Source: Blastococcus saxobsidens
Lineage (GTDB): Bacteria; Actinomycetota; Actinomycetes; Mycobacteriales; Geodermatophilaceae
Reading direction: 5' to 3'
Length of the DNA: 64,000 bases
Assembly: GCF_010682065.1 (NCBI RefSeq)
Contig: NZ_JAAGWG010000008.1
Coordinates: forward strand, 1 to 64,000
In this document: positions 16,780 to 26,375 of the stretch, one piece after another
Numbering within the stretch: position 1 is the first letter of the stretch
Layout: each line of letters opens with the position of its first letter
Notes under the pieces: model-generated
The model's input: the letters and a program-made list of their open reading frames with translations, nothing else
Databases searched by the model: none
Told to the model about the DNA's origin: nothing
Program-made: the position numbers and the translations under genes

Positions 16780-17586
16780 GTGCCGGAACCCGTCGTCATC
16801 ACCGATCCGGCCGACCCGCGGGTGGCCGACTTCCGCGACCTCAAGGCCGGCGACCGGCCGGAGGGGACCCCCCGGTGGGGCGGCCCGGTGATCGTCGAGG
16901 GCGTCTCCGCCGTCGAGCGGCTGCTCGCCTCGCCCTACCGGGTGCGTGCCGTGTTCGGGGTGCCGGGTCGCGTCGCGGCCCTCGACCTGCCGGACGACGT
17001 CGCCGCCTACGAGGCGGACAAGTGGGTGCTGTCGGAGGTCATCGGTTTCCGGCTCACCCGCGGGGTGATCGCCTCGGCGGACCGCTCGTCGCCGGCCGAC
17101 CTCGACGCGCTGCTGGCCGGGCCCGATCCGTCGGCGCCGCGCCGCCTGGCCGTCCTGGAAGGCCTCAACGACGCGGAGAACCTGGGCTCGATCGCACGCT
17201 CCGCGCTCGCGCTGGGCATCGACGGACTGCTGCTCGACCCGCGCTGCGCCGACCCGTTCTACCGGCGGTCGGTGCGGGTCTCCATGGGGCACGTCCTGGC
17301 GTTGCCGTTCACCCGCCTGATGGACTGGCCGGCCGACCTCGCCCGGGTGCACGAGGCCGGCTACCTGACGGTCGCGCTGACCCCGGCGGACGACGCGGTG
17401 GACCTCAGCGACGTCGACCCGCGGGAACACCCGCGCACCGCGGTGCTGCTGGGCGCCGAGGGCCCGGGGCTGACGCCCGAGGCGCAGCAGGCGGCCACGG
17501 TGCGTGCCCGCATCCCGATGCGCGCCGGCGTCGACTCGCTGGGGGTGGCGGCCGCCGCCGCGGTCGCCTTCGCCACCCTCCGCTGA
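16780..17586 (+). CDS. SpoU/TrmH family RNA methyltransferase (Rv0881-like)
   Basis: A 268-residue SPOUT methyltransferase, which 2'-O-methylates rRNA or tRNA with S-adenosylmethionine. The three knot motifs are visible: NDAENLGSIARSALALGIDG (motif 1), VLLGAEGPGLT (motif 2) and IPMRAGVDSLGVAAA (motif 3). In motif 3 the usual Asn of SLNV is Gly. GTG 16780 lies nine bases after a CAGAAT -10-like hexamer, so the mRNA may be leaderless; GTG 16747 and 16756 are in-frame alternatives. It holds the place of Rv0881 in the conserved block. The exact modified nucleotide is unknown. Confidence 0.88.
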   Translation: MPEPVVITDPADPRVADFRDLKAGDRPEGTPRWGGPVIVEGVSAVERLLASPYRVRAVFGVPGRVAALDLPDDVAAYEADKWVLSEVIGFRLTRGVIASADRSSPADLDALLAGPDPSAPRRLAVLEGLNDAENLGSIARSALALGIDGLLLDPRCADPFYRRSVRVSMGHVLALPFTRLMDWPADLARVHEAGYLTVALTPADDAVDLSDVDPREHPRTAVLLGAEGPGLTPEAQQAATVRARIPMRAGVDSLGVAAAAAVAFATLR

Positions 17587-17588
17587 GC

Positions 17589-17607
17589 CCGTCCCCGGAA
17601 GGGACGG
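17589..17607. terminator. Bidirectional hairpin between convergent genes
   Basis: CCGTCCC (17589-17595) pairs with GGGACGG (17601-17607) around a CGGAA loop. It fills the gap between the stops of the methyltransferase and the stress-protein genes. There is no T-run. Confidence 0.5.
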
Positions 17608-18081
17608 TCAGCCGCGCAGCGAGAAGCGGGCGAGGATCGCCCGCGCCTCCTCGGCCTGGGCGGGGTTGCACATCACGTCGTAACGGCTGGCCGTGATCTT
17701 GCTCGTGCTGGTGAAGTCCCGCCGGCCCTGCGTCGCCGCGTACCCCATCCCGCCGAAGGCGGCGCCGAACGCCAGACCGATGAGCAGACCGGTCAGCACC
17801 GAGCCGAACCAGTTGCTGCCGTCCTCGGCGAAGATGCCCAGGAGCAGCCCGACGAACAGACCCCACCACGCACCACCGGCGGCACCGGCCGCCACGGCCC
17901 GGCCCGTCGTCATCCGGCCGGTCACCTTCTCGACCATCCGCAGGTCGGTGCCGATGATGGTCACGTTCTCGACCGGGAACTTCTCGTCGGAGAGGTGGTC
18001 GACGGCGGCCTGCGCCCGCTCGTAGCTGTCGTAGGAACCCACCTGGACGCCGCCCAGGGGCATCGACACTGAAGCACTCAT
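17608..18081 (-). CDS. General stress protein 17M-like membrane protein
   Basis: A 157-residue protein of the general-stress-protein/YflT-like type. An N-terminal alpha/beta part (VGSYDSYERAQAAVDHLSD, residues 14-32) is followed by two glycine-rich hydrophobic hairpins (about 64-120) resembling glycine-zipper helices, and a C-terminal beta segment. It is probably membrane-associated. The ATG at 18081 gives the start; the second Met at residue 7 is possible. It faces the methyltransferase gene across a small hairpin. Members are often stress-induced; the molecular role is unknown. Confidence 0.78.
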   Translation of the reverse strand: MSASVSMPLGGVQVGSYDSYERAQAAVDHLSDEKFPVENVTIIGTDLRMVEKVTGRMTTGRAVAAGAAGGAWWGLFVGLLLGIFAEDGSNWFGSVLTGLLIGLAFGAAFGGMGYAATQGRRDFTSTSKITASRYDVMCNPAQAEEARAILARFSLRG

Positions 18082-18117
18082 GCCTGGTCAACGACCTGCC
18101 CGACCGGGCTGTTCCGC

Positions 18118-19950
18118 TCAGACCAGGCTGTCGGCCCAGGCGCGGTGCAGCCCGGCGAACCGCCCCGTGCCGCCGACCAGCTCGGCGGGCGTGCCGTCCT
18201 CGACGATCCGGCCGTCCTCCATGACCAGCACCCGGTCGGCGATCTCCACGGTGGAGAGCCGGTGGGCGATGATCAGCGCCGTCCGGTCGGCCAGGAGCGT
18301 GCGCAGGGCGCGCTGCACCAGCCGCTCGCTGGGCACGTCGAGCGAGCTGGTCGCCTCGTCGAGGACCAGCACCGCCGGGTCGGCGAGGAACGCCCGGGCG
18401 AAGCTCACCAGCTGGCGCTGCCCGGCCGAGAGCCGCCCCCCGCGCCGGTGGACGTCGGTGTCGTACCCCTCGGGCAGCGCGGCGATGAACTCGTGCGCCC
18501 CGATGGCCCGGGCGGCGGCCTCCACCTCGTCGCGGCCGGCCTCGGGTCGGCCGAAGGCGATGTTGTCGGCGATGGTGCCGGAGAACAGGAAGCTCTCCTG
18601 GGTCACCATCACCACCGCGCGGCGCAGGTCGGCGTCCGACAGCCGGTCCAGCGGCACCCCGTCCAGCCTCACCTCCCCGGCGGTCGGGTCGTAGAACCGG
18701 GCCACCAGCCGGGCGAGCGTGGACTTGCCGGCGCCGGTCGCCCCCACGAGCGCCACCGTCTGCCCGGCCGGGACGGTCAGCCGCAGCTCCGGCAGCACGA
18801 CCCGGTCGGTGTAGCCGAACCGGACACCGTCGAGGACGAGCTCACCGGCGGCCCGCGGGTGGGGCGCCGGGTCCACGGGCTCGGCGACGGTGGGCTCCTC
18901 CTCGAGCACCCCCGACAGCTTCTCCAGCGCCGCGGTCGCCGACTGGTAGGAGTTGTAGAACATCGCGACGTCCTGCAGCGGGTCGAAGAACCGGCGCAGG
19001 TACAGCAGGAAGGCCACGAGGGTGCCGACGGCCAGCCCGCCGTCGATGACCCGTGCCGCCCCGATGCCGAGGACGGCGACGGTGACCAGGTTGCCGATCA
19101 GGGTCACGGCCGGGATGAACACGGCGATCAGCCAGAACGCCCGGTGGTGGGCGCGCCGGTTGTCCTCGTCCAGCGCGGCGTACAGGACGTCGTTGCGCGG
19201 CTCCCGGCGGAAGGCCTGCACCGCCCGGATGCCGCCGAAGGTCTCGGTGAACTGGACGATCAGCGCGGCGATCGTCTCCCGGGTGCGCCGGTAGGCGGCG
19301 GTGGAGTGCCGCTGGAACCAGCGCGCGACGAAGAACAGCGCCGGGAAGCCGAGCAGTGCGACCAGGCCCAGCGGCAGATCGAGCACGAGCAGGACGACGC
19401 CGATCGTGAACACGCTGAACAGCGCGGTCACCAGGCTGTCCAGCCCCTCGTCCAGCAGCTCGGCGAGGGCCTCGACGTCGCTGGTCAGCCGGCTGATGGT
19501 CTTGCCCGAGGTGTAGCGCTCGTGGAAGGACAGCGGCAGCCGCTGCACGTGCCGGAACACCTGCCGCCGCAGGGCCAGCAGGACCGCCTGCCCCATGCGC
19601 CCGGAGCGGGTGAGGAACACGTAGCGCAGGCCGGTGTCGACCAGCGCGGCGGCGACCATCGCCCCGGCGATCCAGACCAGCGGCCAGGGGTCGGACTCCT
19701 CGACGAGCGCGGGGACGGCGACGTCGATGCCGATCCCGATGAGCAGCGGGCCGGCCAGCCAGGCGGCGTTCTGCACCACGATGGTCAGCAGCAGGCTCCA
19801 CAGCGTCCGCCGGTGCGGGCGCAGCAGCTCACCGAGCAGGCGGCGGGAGCGGGCGCGCAGGAAGACGCCGGCCCCGGCCGACAGCTCCTCGGTGTCCTCG
19901 GTGGCGACGCCGCGCCACTGCTGGGCCGGCGGGGGAGCGGCGGTGGTCAT
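18118..19950 (-). CDS. ABC exporter half-transporter with canonical ATPase site
   Basis: A 610-residue fused permease-ATPase of the multidrug exporter class. Six helices span about residues 45-335. The ATPase has Walker A GATGAGKST, signature LSAGQRQLV, Walker B VLVLDEATSSLD with the catalytic Glu, and the switch IIAHRLSTVE. The ATG at 19950 overlaps the stop of the preceding half-transporter (ATGA), so the two are co-translated and should form a heterodimer. Here the catalytic residues are complete, in contrast to the partner. Substrate unknown. Confidence 0.92.
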   Translation of the reverse strand: MTTAAPPPAQQWRGVATEDTEELSAGAGVFLRARSRRLLGELLRPHRRTLWSLLLTIVVQNAAWLAGPLLIGIGIDVAVPALVEESDPWPLVWIAGAMVAAALVDTGLRYVFLTRSGRMGQAVLLALRRQVFRHVQRLPLSFHERYTSGKTISRLTSDVEALAELLDEGLDSLVTALFSVFTIGVVLLVLDLPLGLVALLGFPALFFVARWFQRHSTAAYRRTRETIAALIVQFTETFGGIRAVQAFRREPRNDVLYAALDEDNRRAHHRAFWLIAVFIPAVTLIGNLVTVAVLGIGAARVIDGGLAVGTLVAFLLYLRRFFDPLQDVAMFYNSYQSATAALEKLSGVLEEEPTVAEPVDPAPHPRAAGELVLDGVRFGYTDRVVLPELRLTVPAGQTVALVGATGAGKSTLARLVARFYDPTAGEVRLDGVPLDRLSDADLRRAVVMVTQESFLFSGTIADNIAFGRPEAGRDEVEAAARAIGAHEFIAALPEGYDTDVHRRGGRLSAGQRQLVSFARAFLADPAVLVLDEATSSLDVPSERLVQRALRTLLADRTALIIAHRLSTVEIADRVLVMEDGRIVEDGTPAELVGGTGRFAGLHRAWADSLV

Positions 19951-21731
19951 CGGGCCGTCTCCGTCAGCTCGCTGTCCTGCGCGAGCAGGTCGCGGTAGGC
20001 GGGCACGCCGGCGAGCAGCTCGCTGTGCGTGCCGACGGCGACGATGCAGCCACCGGCCAGCAGCGCCACCCGGTCGGCGAGCAGGACCGTGGAGGCGCGG
20101 TGCGCGACCACCAGGGCGGTCGTGTCGGCCAGCACCTCGCGCAGGGCCCGCTCGACGAGGGCCTCGGTGTGCACGTCCAGCGCGGAGAGCGGGTCGTCGA
20201 GCACGAGCACCGACGGGCGGCCGAGCACCGCGCGGGCCAGCGCCAGCCGCTGCCGCTGCCCGCCGGACAGGGACAGCCCCTGCTCGCCGATGCGGGTGTC
20301 CAGGCCCCACGGCAGGTCGTGCACGAACTGCGCCTGCGCCACCCGCAGCGCCTCGGCGACCTCGTCGTCCCCGGCCTCGGGCCGGCCCAGGGTGAGGTTC
20401 TCCCGGACGCTCATCGAGAACAGCGTGGCGTCCTCGAAGGCGGTGGCCACGACGCTGCGCAGCTGCGCCAGCGGCATCTCGCGGACGTCGGTGCCGTCGA
20501 GGGTGATCCGGCCGCCGGTGACGTCGTGCAGGCGGGGGACCAGCGCGGTCAGGGTGGTCTTGCCCGATCCCGTCGCCCCGACCAGCGCGACCGTCTCGCC
20601 GGGCCGCAGGTCCAGGTCGACGCCGTCGAGCACCGGCTCGGCCGAGCCCGGGTAGCCGAAGCGCACGCCCTCGAAGCGCAGCCGGGCCGGGGTGCCGACG
20701 ACGGCGGGCCGCACGCCCGGGCGGTCGCCGACGGTCACGGGCGCGTCCAGCAGCTCGCCGATGCGGTCGCAGGCGCTCGCCGTCTCCTGGGCGAAGGCGA
20801 ACAGGAAGCCCAGCGACAGGATCGGCCAGAGCAGCACGGTGAACAGCGCGACGAAGGCGACCAGCCCGCCGATGGTCAGCGCGCCGCTGCTGACGGCCAG
20901 CGAGCCGCCGACGAGGATCATCGCCAGGGTGAGCTGCGGGTGCAGCTCGAACAGGCACCACAGCAGCGCGAGCGTGCGCACCTTGTCCAGCTCCAGCCGG
21001 CGCAGCCGCGTGGCCTTGGCGTCGTAGCGGTCGAAGACCAGGCCGCTGCGGCCGAGCGACTTCACCACCCGGATGCCCTGGACGGCCTCCTCGACGTCGG
21101 TGGTCAGCTCGCCGTGGGCGTCCTGCACCCGCCGCGACTCGGTGTTGTACCGGCGCTCCCACCGCATCCCCAGCACGGTGAGCGGGACGGTGGTGGCCGC
21201 CACGGCCAGCCCGAGCGGCCAGTAGGTGACCAGCAGCAGGACCAGGACGACGACGCAGGTGATCAGGTTGACCACCAGGAACACCGCGGCGAAGCCGACG
21301 AACCGGCGGATGGTCGACATGTCCGTCGTGGCCCGGGACAGCAGCTGGCCGGAGGCCCAGCGGTCGTGGAAGCCCACCGGCAGCCGTTGCAGGCGCTGGT
21401 ACAGGGCGTCGCGCAGGTCGCGCTCCAGCTGCAGGCAGCTGCGGTTCATGGCCACGCGCCGGACGAAGAACAGCGCCGCCTCCGCCACCCCGAACAGCAG
21501 GGCGAGCCCCAGCAGGGGGAACAGTGCCGACCGATCGCCCTCGGCGATGGGGCCGTCGACGACGGCAGCGGTGATCAGCGGCAGGGCCAGCTGGGCCAGG
21601 GTGGCCAGCAGGGCGGCGCCGAAGGTGAGCGCGATCAGCCCCCGGTAGGGCCGGGCGAAGGGCCACAGGCGGGCGAGCGCGGAGAGCTTCCCCGCGGGGG
21701 GTGGACCGGGGGAGTGCGCGGCGTCGTCCAT
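19947..21731 (-). CDS. ABC exporter half-transporter with degenerate ATPase site
   Basis: A 594-residue partner of the downstream half-transporter, with six helices (about 30-310) and an ATPase domain. Walker A is GATGSGKTT and the signature is LSLSGGQRQRL, but Walker B reads VLVLDDPLSALD, with Asp in place of the catalytic Glu. The switch region is VVAHRAST. This is the known pattern of heterodimeric exporters such as TM287/288, in which one site is catalytically weak. The ATG at 21731 follows a possible TAGCGT -10 element. It lies downstream of sepH on the same strand but has its own 74-base leader region. Confidence 0.92.
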   Translation of the reverse strand: MDDAAHSPGPPPAGKLSALARLWPFARPYRGLIALTFGAALLATLAQLALPLITAAVVDGPIAEGDRSALFPLLGLALLFGVAEAALFFVRRVAMNRSCLQLERDLRDALYQRLQRLPVGFHDRWASGQLLSRATTDMSTIRRFVGFAAVFLVVNLITCVVVLVLLLVTYWPLGLAVAATTVPLTVLGMRWERRYNTESRRVQDAHGELTTDVEEAVQGIRVVKSLGRSGLVFDRYDAKATRLRRLELDKVRTLALLWCLFELHPQLTLAMILVGGSLAVSSGALTIGGLVAFVALFTVLLWPILSLGFLFAFAQETASACDRIGELLDAPVTVGDRPGVRPAVVGTPARLRFEGVRFGYPGSAEPVLDGVDLDLRPGETVALVGATGSGKTTLTALVPRLHDVTGGRITLDGTDVREMPLAQLRSVVATAFEDATLFSMSVRENLTLGRPEAGDDEVAEALRVAQAQFVHDLPWGLDTRIGEQGLSLSGGQRQRLALARAVLGRPSVLVLDDPLSALDVHTEALVERALREVLADTTALVVAHRASTVLLADRVALLAGGCIVAVGTHSELLAGVPAYRDLLAQDSELTETAR

Positions 21732-21805
21732 GGCACCGCTCACGCTAGAGGCAGGTAGTGACCGAGGCGAACGAGTTTCGCCCCACGGGTGGGCCGGCCC
21801 GCGGC

Positions 21806-22720
21806 TCAGCGGTTGCGGCGGACCCCGAACACGATGTCCTCCCACGCCGGGATGCGGGCGCGCGGGTCCTCGTCGTCGCCCTCGCCGCCGTTGCGGCCCA
21901 GGACGACGGTGTCGTGCTCGGCCACCTCGTCGAGCAGGGCGGTCATCGCGTCGTCGTCCGGCGTGCCGTCGGGGGCGTGCACGTCGCGGACGTGCTCGTC
22001 GGCCGGCTCGGCCAGGGCGTGCGGCACGGGGGAGTGCGGCTCGGCGGCCGGCTCCGGCGTGGGCGCGGGGTCGGGGACGACCTGCACCGGGCGGCTGCGG
22101 GGCGCGGGGGTCACCTCCGGGACCACGCGGACCAGGCGGGTTCCCTCGGCGAAGTCGGTGGTCGCCGCGTCGGACGGGGTGACCGTGCGCGAGGGCAGGT
22201 CGAAGCGCCACCGGGTGGTGCCCGACTTCGCGCCGGCCCGCCAGGCGCCGGTGACGACCCAGGAGCCGTCGTCGCCACGGAAGGCGTCCCAGCGCACGGC
22301 GTCGATGTCGGTGTCGATCAGCCGGAGCCGCTCCACCATGAACTGCTGCAGCGCCACACCCGGGGCGCTCTCCGACAGCCGCACCCGGGCCTCGCGGGCC
22401 TGGTCGGCCACCCGCTCGCGCTCCTGCAGCACGGGGTGGGCGAACCGCATGATCCGCTCGACGCGCGTGCCCGAGGACGCGGCCACCTGCTCCGGGGTCT
22501 CGCCGGCCCGGATGCGGGACTGGATCACCCGCGGCGGCAGCTCGGTGCCCATGTCGACGTCGATCTGGATCAGCCGGCGGGCGTCTCCCCGGGCGGCCGC
22601 GCGGACGCGGTCGTCGACGGGGAGCTCGAACTTCTCGCCGTCGGCACCGTCGGGGCCGTCGGCCATCAGGATCAGGTTCTTCCCGTCCTCGGAGAGGGCC
22701 ACGAGGCGCAACATGCGCAT
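21806..22720 (-). CDS. sepH: Cell division protein SepH (DUF3071)
   Basis: A 304-residue actinobacterial division protein that in Streptomyces and mycobacteria binds FtsZ and promotes Z-ring assembly. The N-terminal DUF3071 domain begins RLVALSEDGKNLIL; the helix-turn-helix ETPEQVAASSGTRVERIMRF (about residues 80-99) is conserved. After a proline-rich disordered linker (about 195-270) the C-terminus ends RIPAWEDIVFGVRR, a conserved tail. The ATG at 22720 has an AGGAGG site eight bases upstream; a second ATG at 22714 is possible. It holds the Rv0883c position next to serC, apart from a few inserted genes. Confidence 0.93.
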   Translation of the reverse strand: MRMLRLVALSEDGKNLILMADGPDGADGEKFELPVDDRVRAAARGDARRLIQIDVDMGTELPPRVIQSRIRAGETPEQVAASSGTRVERIMRFAHPVLQERERVADQAREARVRLSESAPGVALQQFMVERLRLIDTDIDAVRWDAFRGDDGSWVVTGAWRAGAKSGTTRWRFDLPSRTVTPSDAATTDFAEGTRLVRVVPEVTPAPRSRPVQVVPDPAPTPEPAAEPHSPVPHALAEPADEHVRDVHAPDGTPDDDAMTALLDEVAEHDTVVLGRNGGEGDDEDPRARIPAWEDIVFGVRRNR

Positions 22721-22967
22721 GGGGGCATCCTCCTGCAGGCGTCGGGGCGGGCTGATCGCCGAGCCCGGCCACCGAGGCTATCCGGGGACGGCGGGCAGCG
22801 CCCGCAGGCCGCCCGGCGTGGCGCGGCCGGAGCAGTGGCGCAGCTCCCTCCCGTGGGGGGTGTCGATCCCGGCTTTGCACGCCGATGACAGGGCTGACAC
22901 ACGACCGCAACGAGCGCCCTGCACGGTGGGAGGCTCAGCGGACCGACACCCGAGCCGAGGAGGCGCG

Positions 22968-24896
22968 ATGGCCAGCCCGGTGACCTCCCGGCGGACGGCC
23001 GTGCCCGCAGTGCTCGCCGTCGGCGCCCCCGGGACGGCGATGCCCGCGCTCGAGGCGCTGGCGCCGCCCGAGGCGCTGCCCGCGCACGTCCGCGCCGCCG
23101 TCTCCGCCATCGGCGGTGCGACCGGCGCCTGGTGCCCCGCCCCCGCCCCGGACGGCCGGCGGATCGCCTACGTCTCCGACCGGTCGGGGCTGCCCCGCCT
23201 CGAGGTCGCCGACCTCGGCGGGGCCCTCCCGCCGGCTGTTCTCTCCGACCCCGACCAGGAGGTCATCTCCGTCACCTGGTCGCCCGACGGCGCGTGGCTG
23301 GCCTACCTGGTGAGCCCGGGCGGCTCGATCTGCGCCGAGCTCCACGTGGTCCGCCCCGACGGCACCGGTCACCGCGTCGTCGCCGGCCCCGATCCCCGGG
23401 CCACCGTCTTCGCCGGCTGCTGGGCCGGACCGCGGCACTACGCCTGCTCGATCGCACCGGGGAACGGCCCGGACGCCGACGTGGTCCTCGTCGACGTCGT
23501 CACCGGTGAGCTGCGCACGCTGGCCTCCGGCGGCTTCCTGTCGGTCACTGCCGTCTCCGCCGACCACCGCACCGTGCTCGCCCGCCGCGGACCGCGCGCC
23601 TTCCGGCACGTCGTCGTCATCGACGTCGCCACCGGGATCCAGCGCCGGGTTCTCCGGCTGGACGCGCCCGGCGGCATCGCCTCGGAGGACGGCCGGTTCA
23701 CCCCCGACGGGCGAGCCGTGCTGGTCCGCGCGGCGATGCCGGGGCCGCCCGGCACCGACCGGGCCGGGCTGGTCGAGGTCCCCGTGGACGGCGACGGCGT
23801 GCCCTCGGCCGGCCGCCGCGTCCTGTACCGGCCCGACGCCGACCTCGACGGGTACGCGCTGCGCCCGGACGGCACCGTGCTCGCGCTGTGGAACGCCGGC
23901 GGGGTCAGCCGGCTGTGGCTGCACGCCTTCTCCGACGGTGCGCTCGTGCGGGAGGTGGAGCTGCCCGAGCCGGTGCTGTCGGCGTGGGCGCCGCTGCCCG
24001 GCGGCGACGCGGTCGTCGCCGAGCTCAGCGGACCACGGGCCCCCCGCGGGCTCTGGCGGGTCCCGCTGGACGGCGCCGGTGCCCCCGAGCTGCTGGCCTG
24101 CACCCCGCCCCGGCCCGACCCGGGTCTCCTCGTCGAGCCGGTGCTGCACGAGTACGTGGCCCCCGACGGCCTGCCGTTGTCCGGCTGGCTGTACACCCCG
24201 CCCGGCGTGCCGGGCCCCAACCGCACGGTGGTCAGCTTCCACGGCGGGCCGGAGGGTCAGGAGCGCCCGTCCTGGTCCCCGGTGACCCAGTCGATGGTCG
24301 CCGCGGGCCTGACGGTGTTCGCGCCGAACGTCCGCGGCTCCGGTGGCTTCGGCCGCGCCTTCATGACCGCCGACGACGGCCCGGCGCGGGAGGCGTCCTT
24401 CGCCGACGTCCGCACCACGGTCGACGAGCTGGTGACCGCCGGGGTCGCCGCCCCGGGGCGGATCGGCGCCCACGGCTGGTCCTACGGCGGCTACCTGACG
24501 CTGGTGGCGCTCACCCGCTGGCCCGAGCTGTTCGCCGCGGGGGCCTCGCTGGCCGGCATGAGCGACCTGCGGACCTTCTTCGCCGGCACCGAGCCGTGGA
24601 TGGCCGCGGCCTCGGTGACCGAGTACGGCGACCCGGTCACCGACCGGGACATGCTGGCCGAGATCTCGCCGATGACGGCGCTGGACCGGCTCACCGCGCC
24701 GGTGCTGCTGGCCCACGGGGACCGGGACACCAACGTGCCGGTCGCCGAGTCGGTGCAGGCCCACCAGGCCCTGCAGGCCCGCGGCGCGTGCAGCGACCTG
24801 CTGCTGTTCGCCGGGGAGGGCCACGCCGTCGTCGGCCGCGAGCACGTGGTCGAGCTGGGCGGGCGACTGGCCGCCTGGTTCGATCGGTGGCTGTGA
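22968..24896 (+). CDS. Prolyl oligopeptidase family (S9) serine peptidase
   Basis: A 642-residue peptidase. Residues about 45-375 make a WD40-like beta-propeller (repeated VTWSPDGAWLAYLVS-type units) that limits access to small peptides. The C-terminal alpha/beta-hydrolase has the nucleophile Ser505 in HGWSYGGY, Asp in HGDRDTNVP and His in GEGHAV. FHGGPEGQ is the oxyanion segment. There is no signal peptide, so it acts in the cytosol. The ATG follows a GAGGAGG site. Its stop overlaps the start of the ATP-grasp gene (GTGA), which suggests a shared role in peptide metabolism (inference). Confidence 0.92.
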   Translation: MASPVTSRRTAVPAVLAVGAPGTAMPALEALAPPEALPAHVRAAVSAIGGATGAWCPAPAPDGRRIAYVSDRSGLPRLEVADLGGALPPAVLSDPDQEVISVTWSPDGAWLAYLVSPGGSICAELHVVRPDGTGHRVVAGPDPRATVFAGCWAGPRHYACSIAPGNGPDADVVLVDVVTGELRTLASGGFLSVTAVSADHRTVLARRGPRAFRHVVVIDVATGIQRRVLRLDAPGGIASEDGRFTPDGRAVLVRAAMPGPPGTDRAGLVEVPVDGDGVPSAGRRVLYRPDADLDGYALRPDGTVLALWNAGGVSRLWLHAFSDGALVREVELPEPVLSAWAPLPGGDAVVAELSGPRAPRGLWRVPLDGAGAPELLACTPPRPDPGLLVEPVLHEYVAPDGLPLSGWLYTPPGVPGPNRTVVSFHGGPEGQERPSWSPVTQSMVAAGLTVFAPNVRGSGGFGRAFMTADDGPAREASFADVRTTVDELVTAGVAAPGRIGAHGWSYGGYLTLVALTRWPELFAAGASLAGMSDLRTFFAGTEPWMAAASVTEYGDPVTDRDMLAEISPMTALDRLTAPVLLAHGDRDTNVPVAESVQAHQALQARGACSDLLLFAGEGHAVVGREHVVELGGRLAAWFDRWL

Positions 24897-26368
24897 GCGG
24901 GGACCTCTTCGCCGGATACCCACCTGTGCGCACCGACGAGGCCGTCGGTCCGGACGGCCGGCTGCGCAGTGGGTGGGTGTCCCTGGCGGCTGCCCTGGAA
25001 CGGACCGGCCGTGACGGGCTGACCGAGGCCGCCGAGCGCCTGGCGGCGCGCCGCCAGGCGCTCGGCGTGGCCACGTCCTCCTGGGTGGACGGCCGGCAGC
25101 AGCTGCGTCCGGTCCCCATGGACCCGGTCCCGCGGCTGATCGGGGCGCGGAGCTGGGCGACGCTGTCGGCCGGCGTCGTGCAGCGCCACCGCGCGCTGGA
25201 CGCCTTCCTCGCCGACGCCTACCGCCCGGCCGGCCGGCGCAGGGGCGACAGCGACCGCGCCGCGGAGATCGTGCGGGCCGGCGTCCTGCCGGAGTGGGCG
25301 GTCGCGCACAGCCCGGGGCGGGACCCGGAGTCGGTCTCCCGCGCCTGGCCGGGGCAGCGACGCGCGACCCTGGCCGCCACCGACGTGGTCCGCACCACCG
25401 ACGGCCGCTGGGTCGTGGTCCGGGACAACCTGCAGGTCCCGTCCGGCATCGGCTACGCGCTGGCCAACCGGGACAGCGCCCGCACGGCGGCGCCGGAGCT
25501 GTTCGGTGCCGCCGGGCGGCCCGTCGCCGACCCGGGCGAGGCGATCCCGCTGCTGGCCCGCGCCCTGGCCGACGCCGCGCCTCCCGGGCTCCCGGGGCCG
25601 CCGCGGATCGCGGTGCTGACCCAGGGCGAGAGCGACGGCGCCTGGTTCGAGCACCAGGTGCTCGCCGCCGCCCTCGACGTGCCGCTGGTCCGCGCCGGTG
25701 ATCTCTGGCCGCGGGGGGACGGCGGCCTCGAGGCCGCCGTCGGCGGGCAGCGGGTGCCGGTGGACGTGTTGTACCGGCGCTTCGCCGACGCCACGTTCGG
25801 CGCGTACCGGATCGGGGCGGACGTGCCGCTGGACCTGGCCCTCACCGAGGCGGTGCGGTCCGGACGGCTCGGGCTGGCCAACGTGCCGGGCAACGGGGTG
25901 GCCGACGACGCCGCCGGCTACGCCTGGGTGCCGGCGATGATCCGGTTCTACCTGGACGAGGAGCCGCTGCTGGACTCCGTCCCGACGTGGGTGCTGGCCG
26001 ACCCCGCGGCGTGGGACGAGGTGCGCGACCGGGTGCACGAGCTCGACGTCGAGGAGGTCGCCGGGTACGGCGGCCGGCGGATCGTGCACGGCGCGGCCTG
26101 CTCCGCCGTGGAGCTCGAGGCGCTGCGCCGCGAGATCGCGGCGGCCCCGCACCGCTTCGTGGCCCGGGAGCCGGTGGAGCCCTCGACCGTCCCCACCCTG
26201 GTCGAGGGGGCGCTGCGCCCCCGCCCGGTCGACCTGCGGATGTTCTCGGTGGCGGGCGCGACGACGACCGTCCTGCCGCTGGCGCTCACCCGGGTCGCTC
26301 CCGACGGTGGACCGGGACGGCCCGGCGTGCCGGGTGGCGGCAGCAAGGACACCTGGCTGCTGCGCTGA
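24893..26368 (+). CDS. Circularly permuted ATP-grasp family protein
   Basis: A 491-residue protein of the CP_ATPgrasp (DUF404/DUF407) family, presumed carboxylate-amine ligases. Family landmarks are QRHRALDAFLADAYRP, VVVRDNLQVPSGIGYAL, VDVLYRRFADATF, GLANVPGNGVADDAAGYAWVP and the terminal GGGSKDTWLL, so the domain is complete. The partner genes commonly found with it, an alpha-E protein and a transglutaminase, are absent from the window. Instead it is coupled by a GTGA overlap to an S9 peptidase. The product may ligate a peptide or amino acid; substrate unknown. Confidence 0.85.
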   Translation: MSGDLFAGYPPVRTDEAVGPDGRLRSGWVSLAAALERTGRDGLTEAAERLAARRQALGVATSSWVDGRQQLRPVPMDPVPRLIGARSWATLSAGVVQRHRALDAFLADAYRPAGRRRGDSDRAAEIVRAGVLPEWAVAHSPGRDPESVSRAWPGQRRATLAATDVVRTTDGRWVVVRDNLQVPSGIGYALANRDSARTAAPELFGAAGRPVADPGEAIPLLARALADAAPPGLPGPPRIAVLTQGESDGAWFEHQVLAAALDVPLVRAGDLWPRGDGGLEAAVGGQRVPVDVLYRRFADATFGAYRIGADVPLDLALTEAVRSGRLGLANVPGNGVADDAAGYAWVPAMIRFYLDEEPLLDSVPTWVLADPAAWDEVRDRVHELDVEEVAGYGGRRIVHGAACSAVELEALRREIAAAPHRFVAREPVEPSTVPTLVEGALRPRPVDLRMFSVAGATTTVLPLALTRVAPDGGPGRPGVPGGGSKDTWLLR

Positions 26369-26375
26369 CGGCGGC

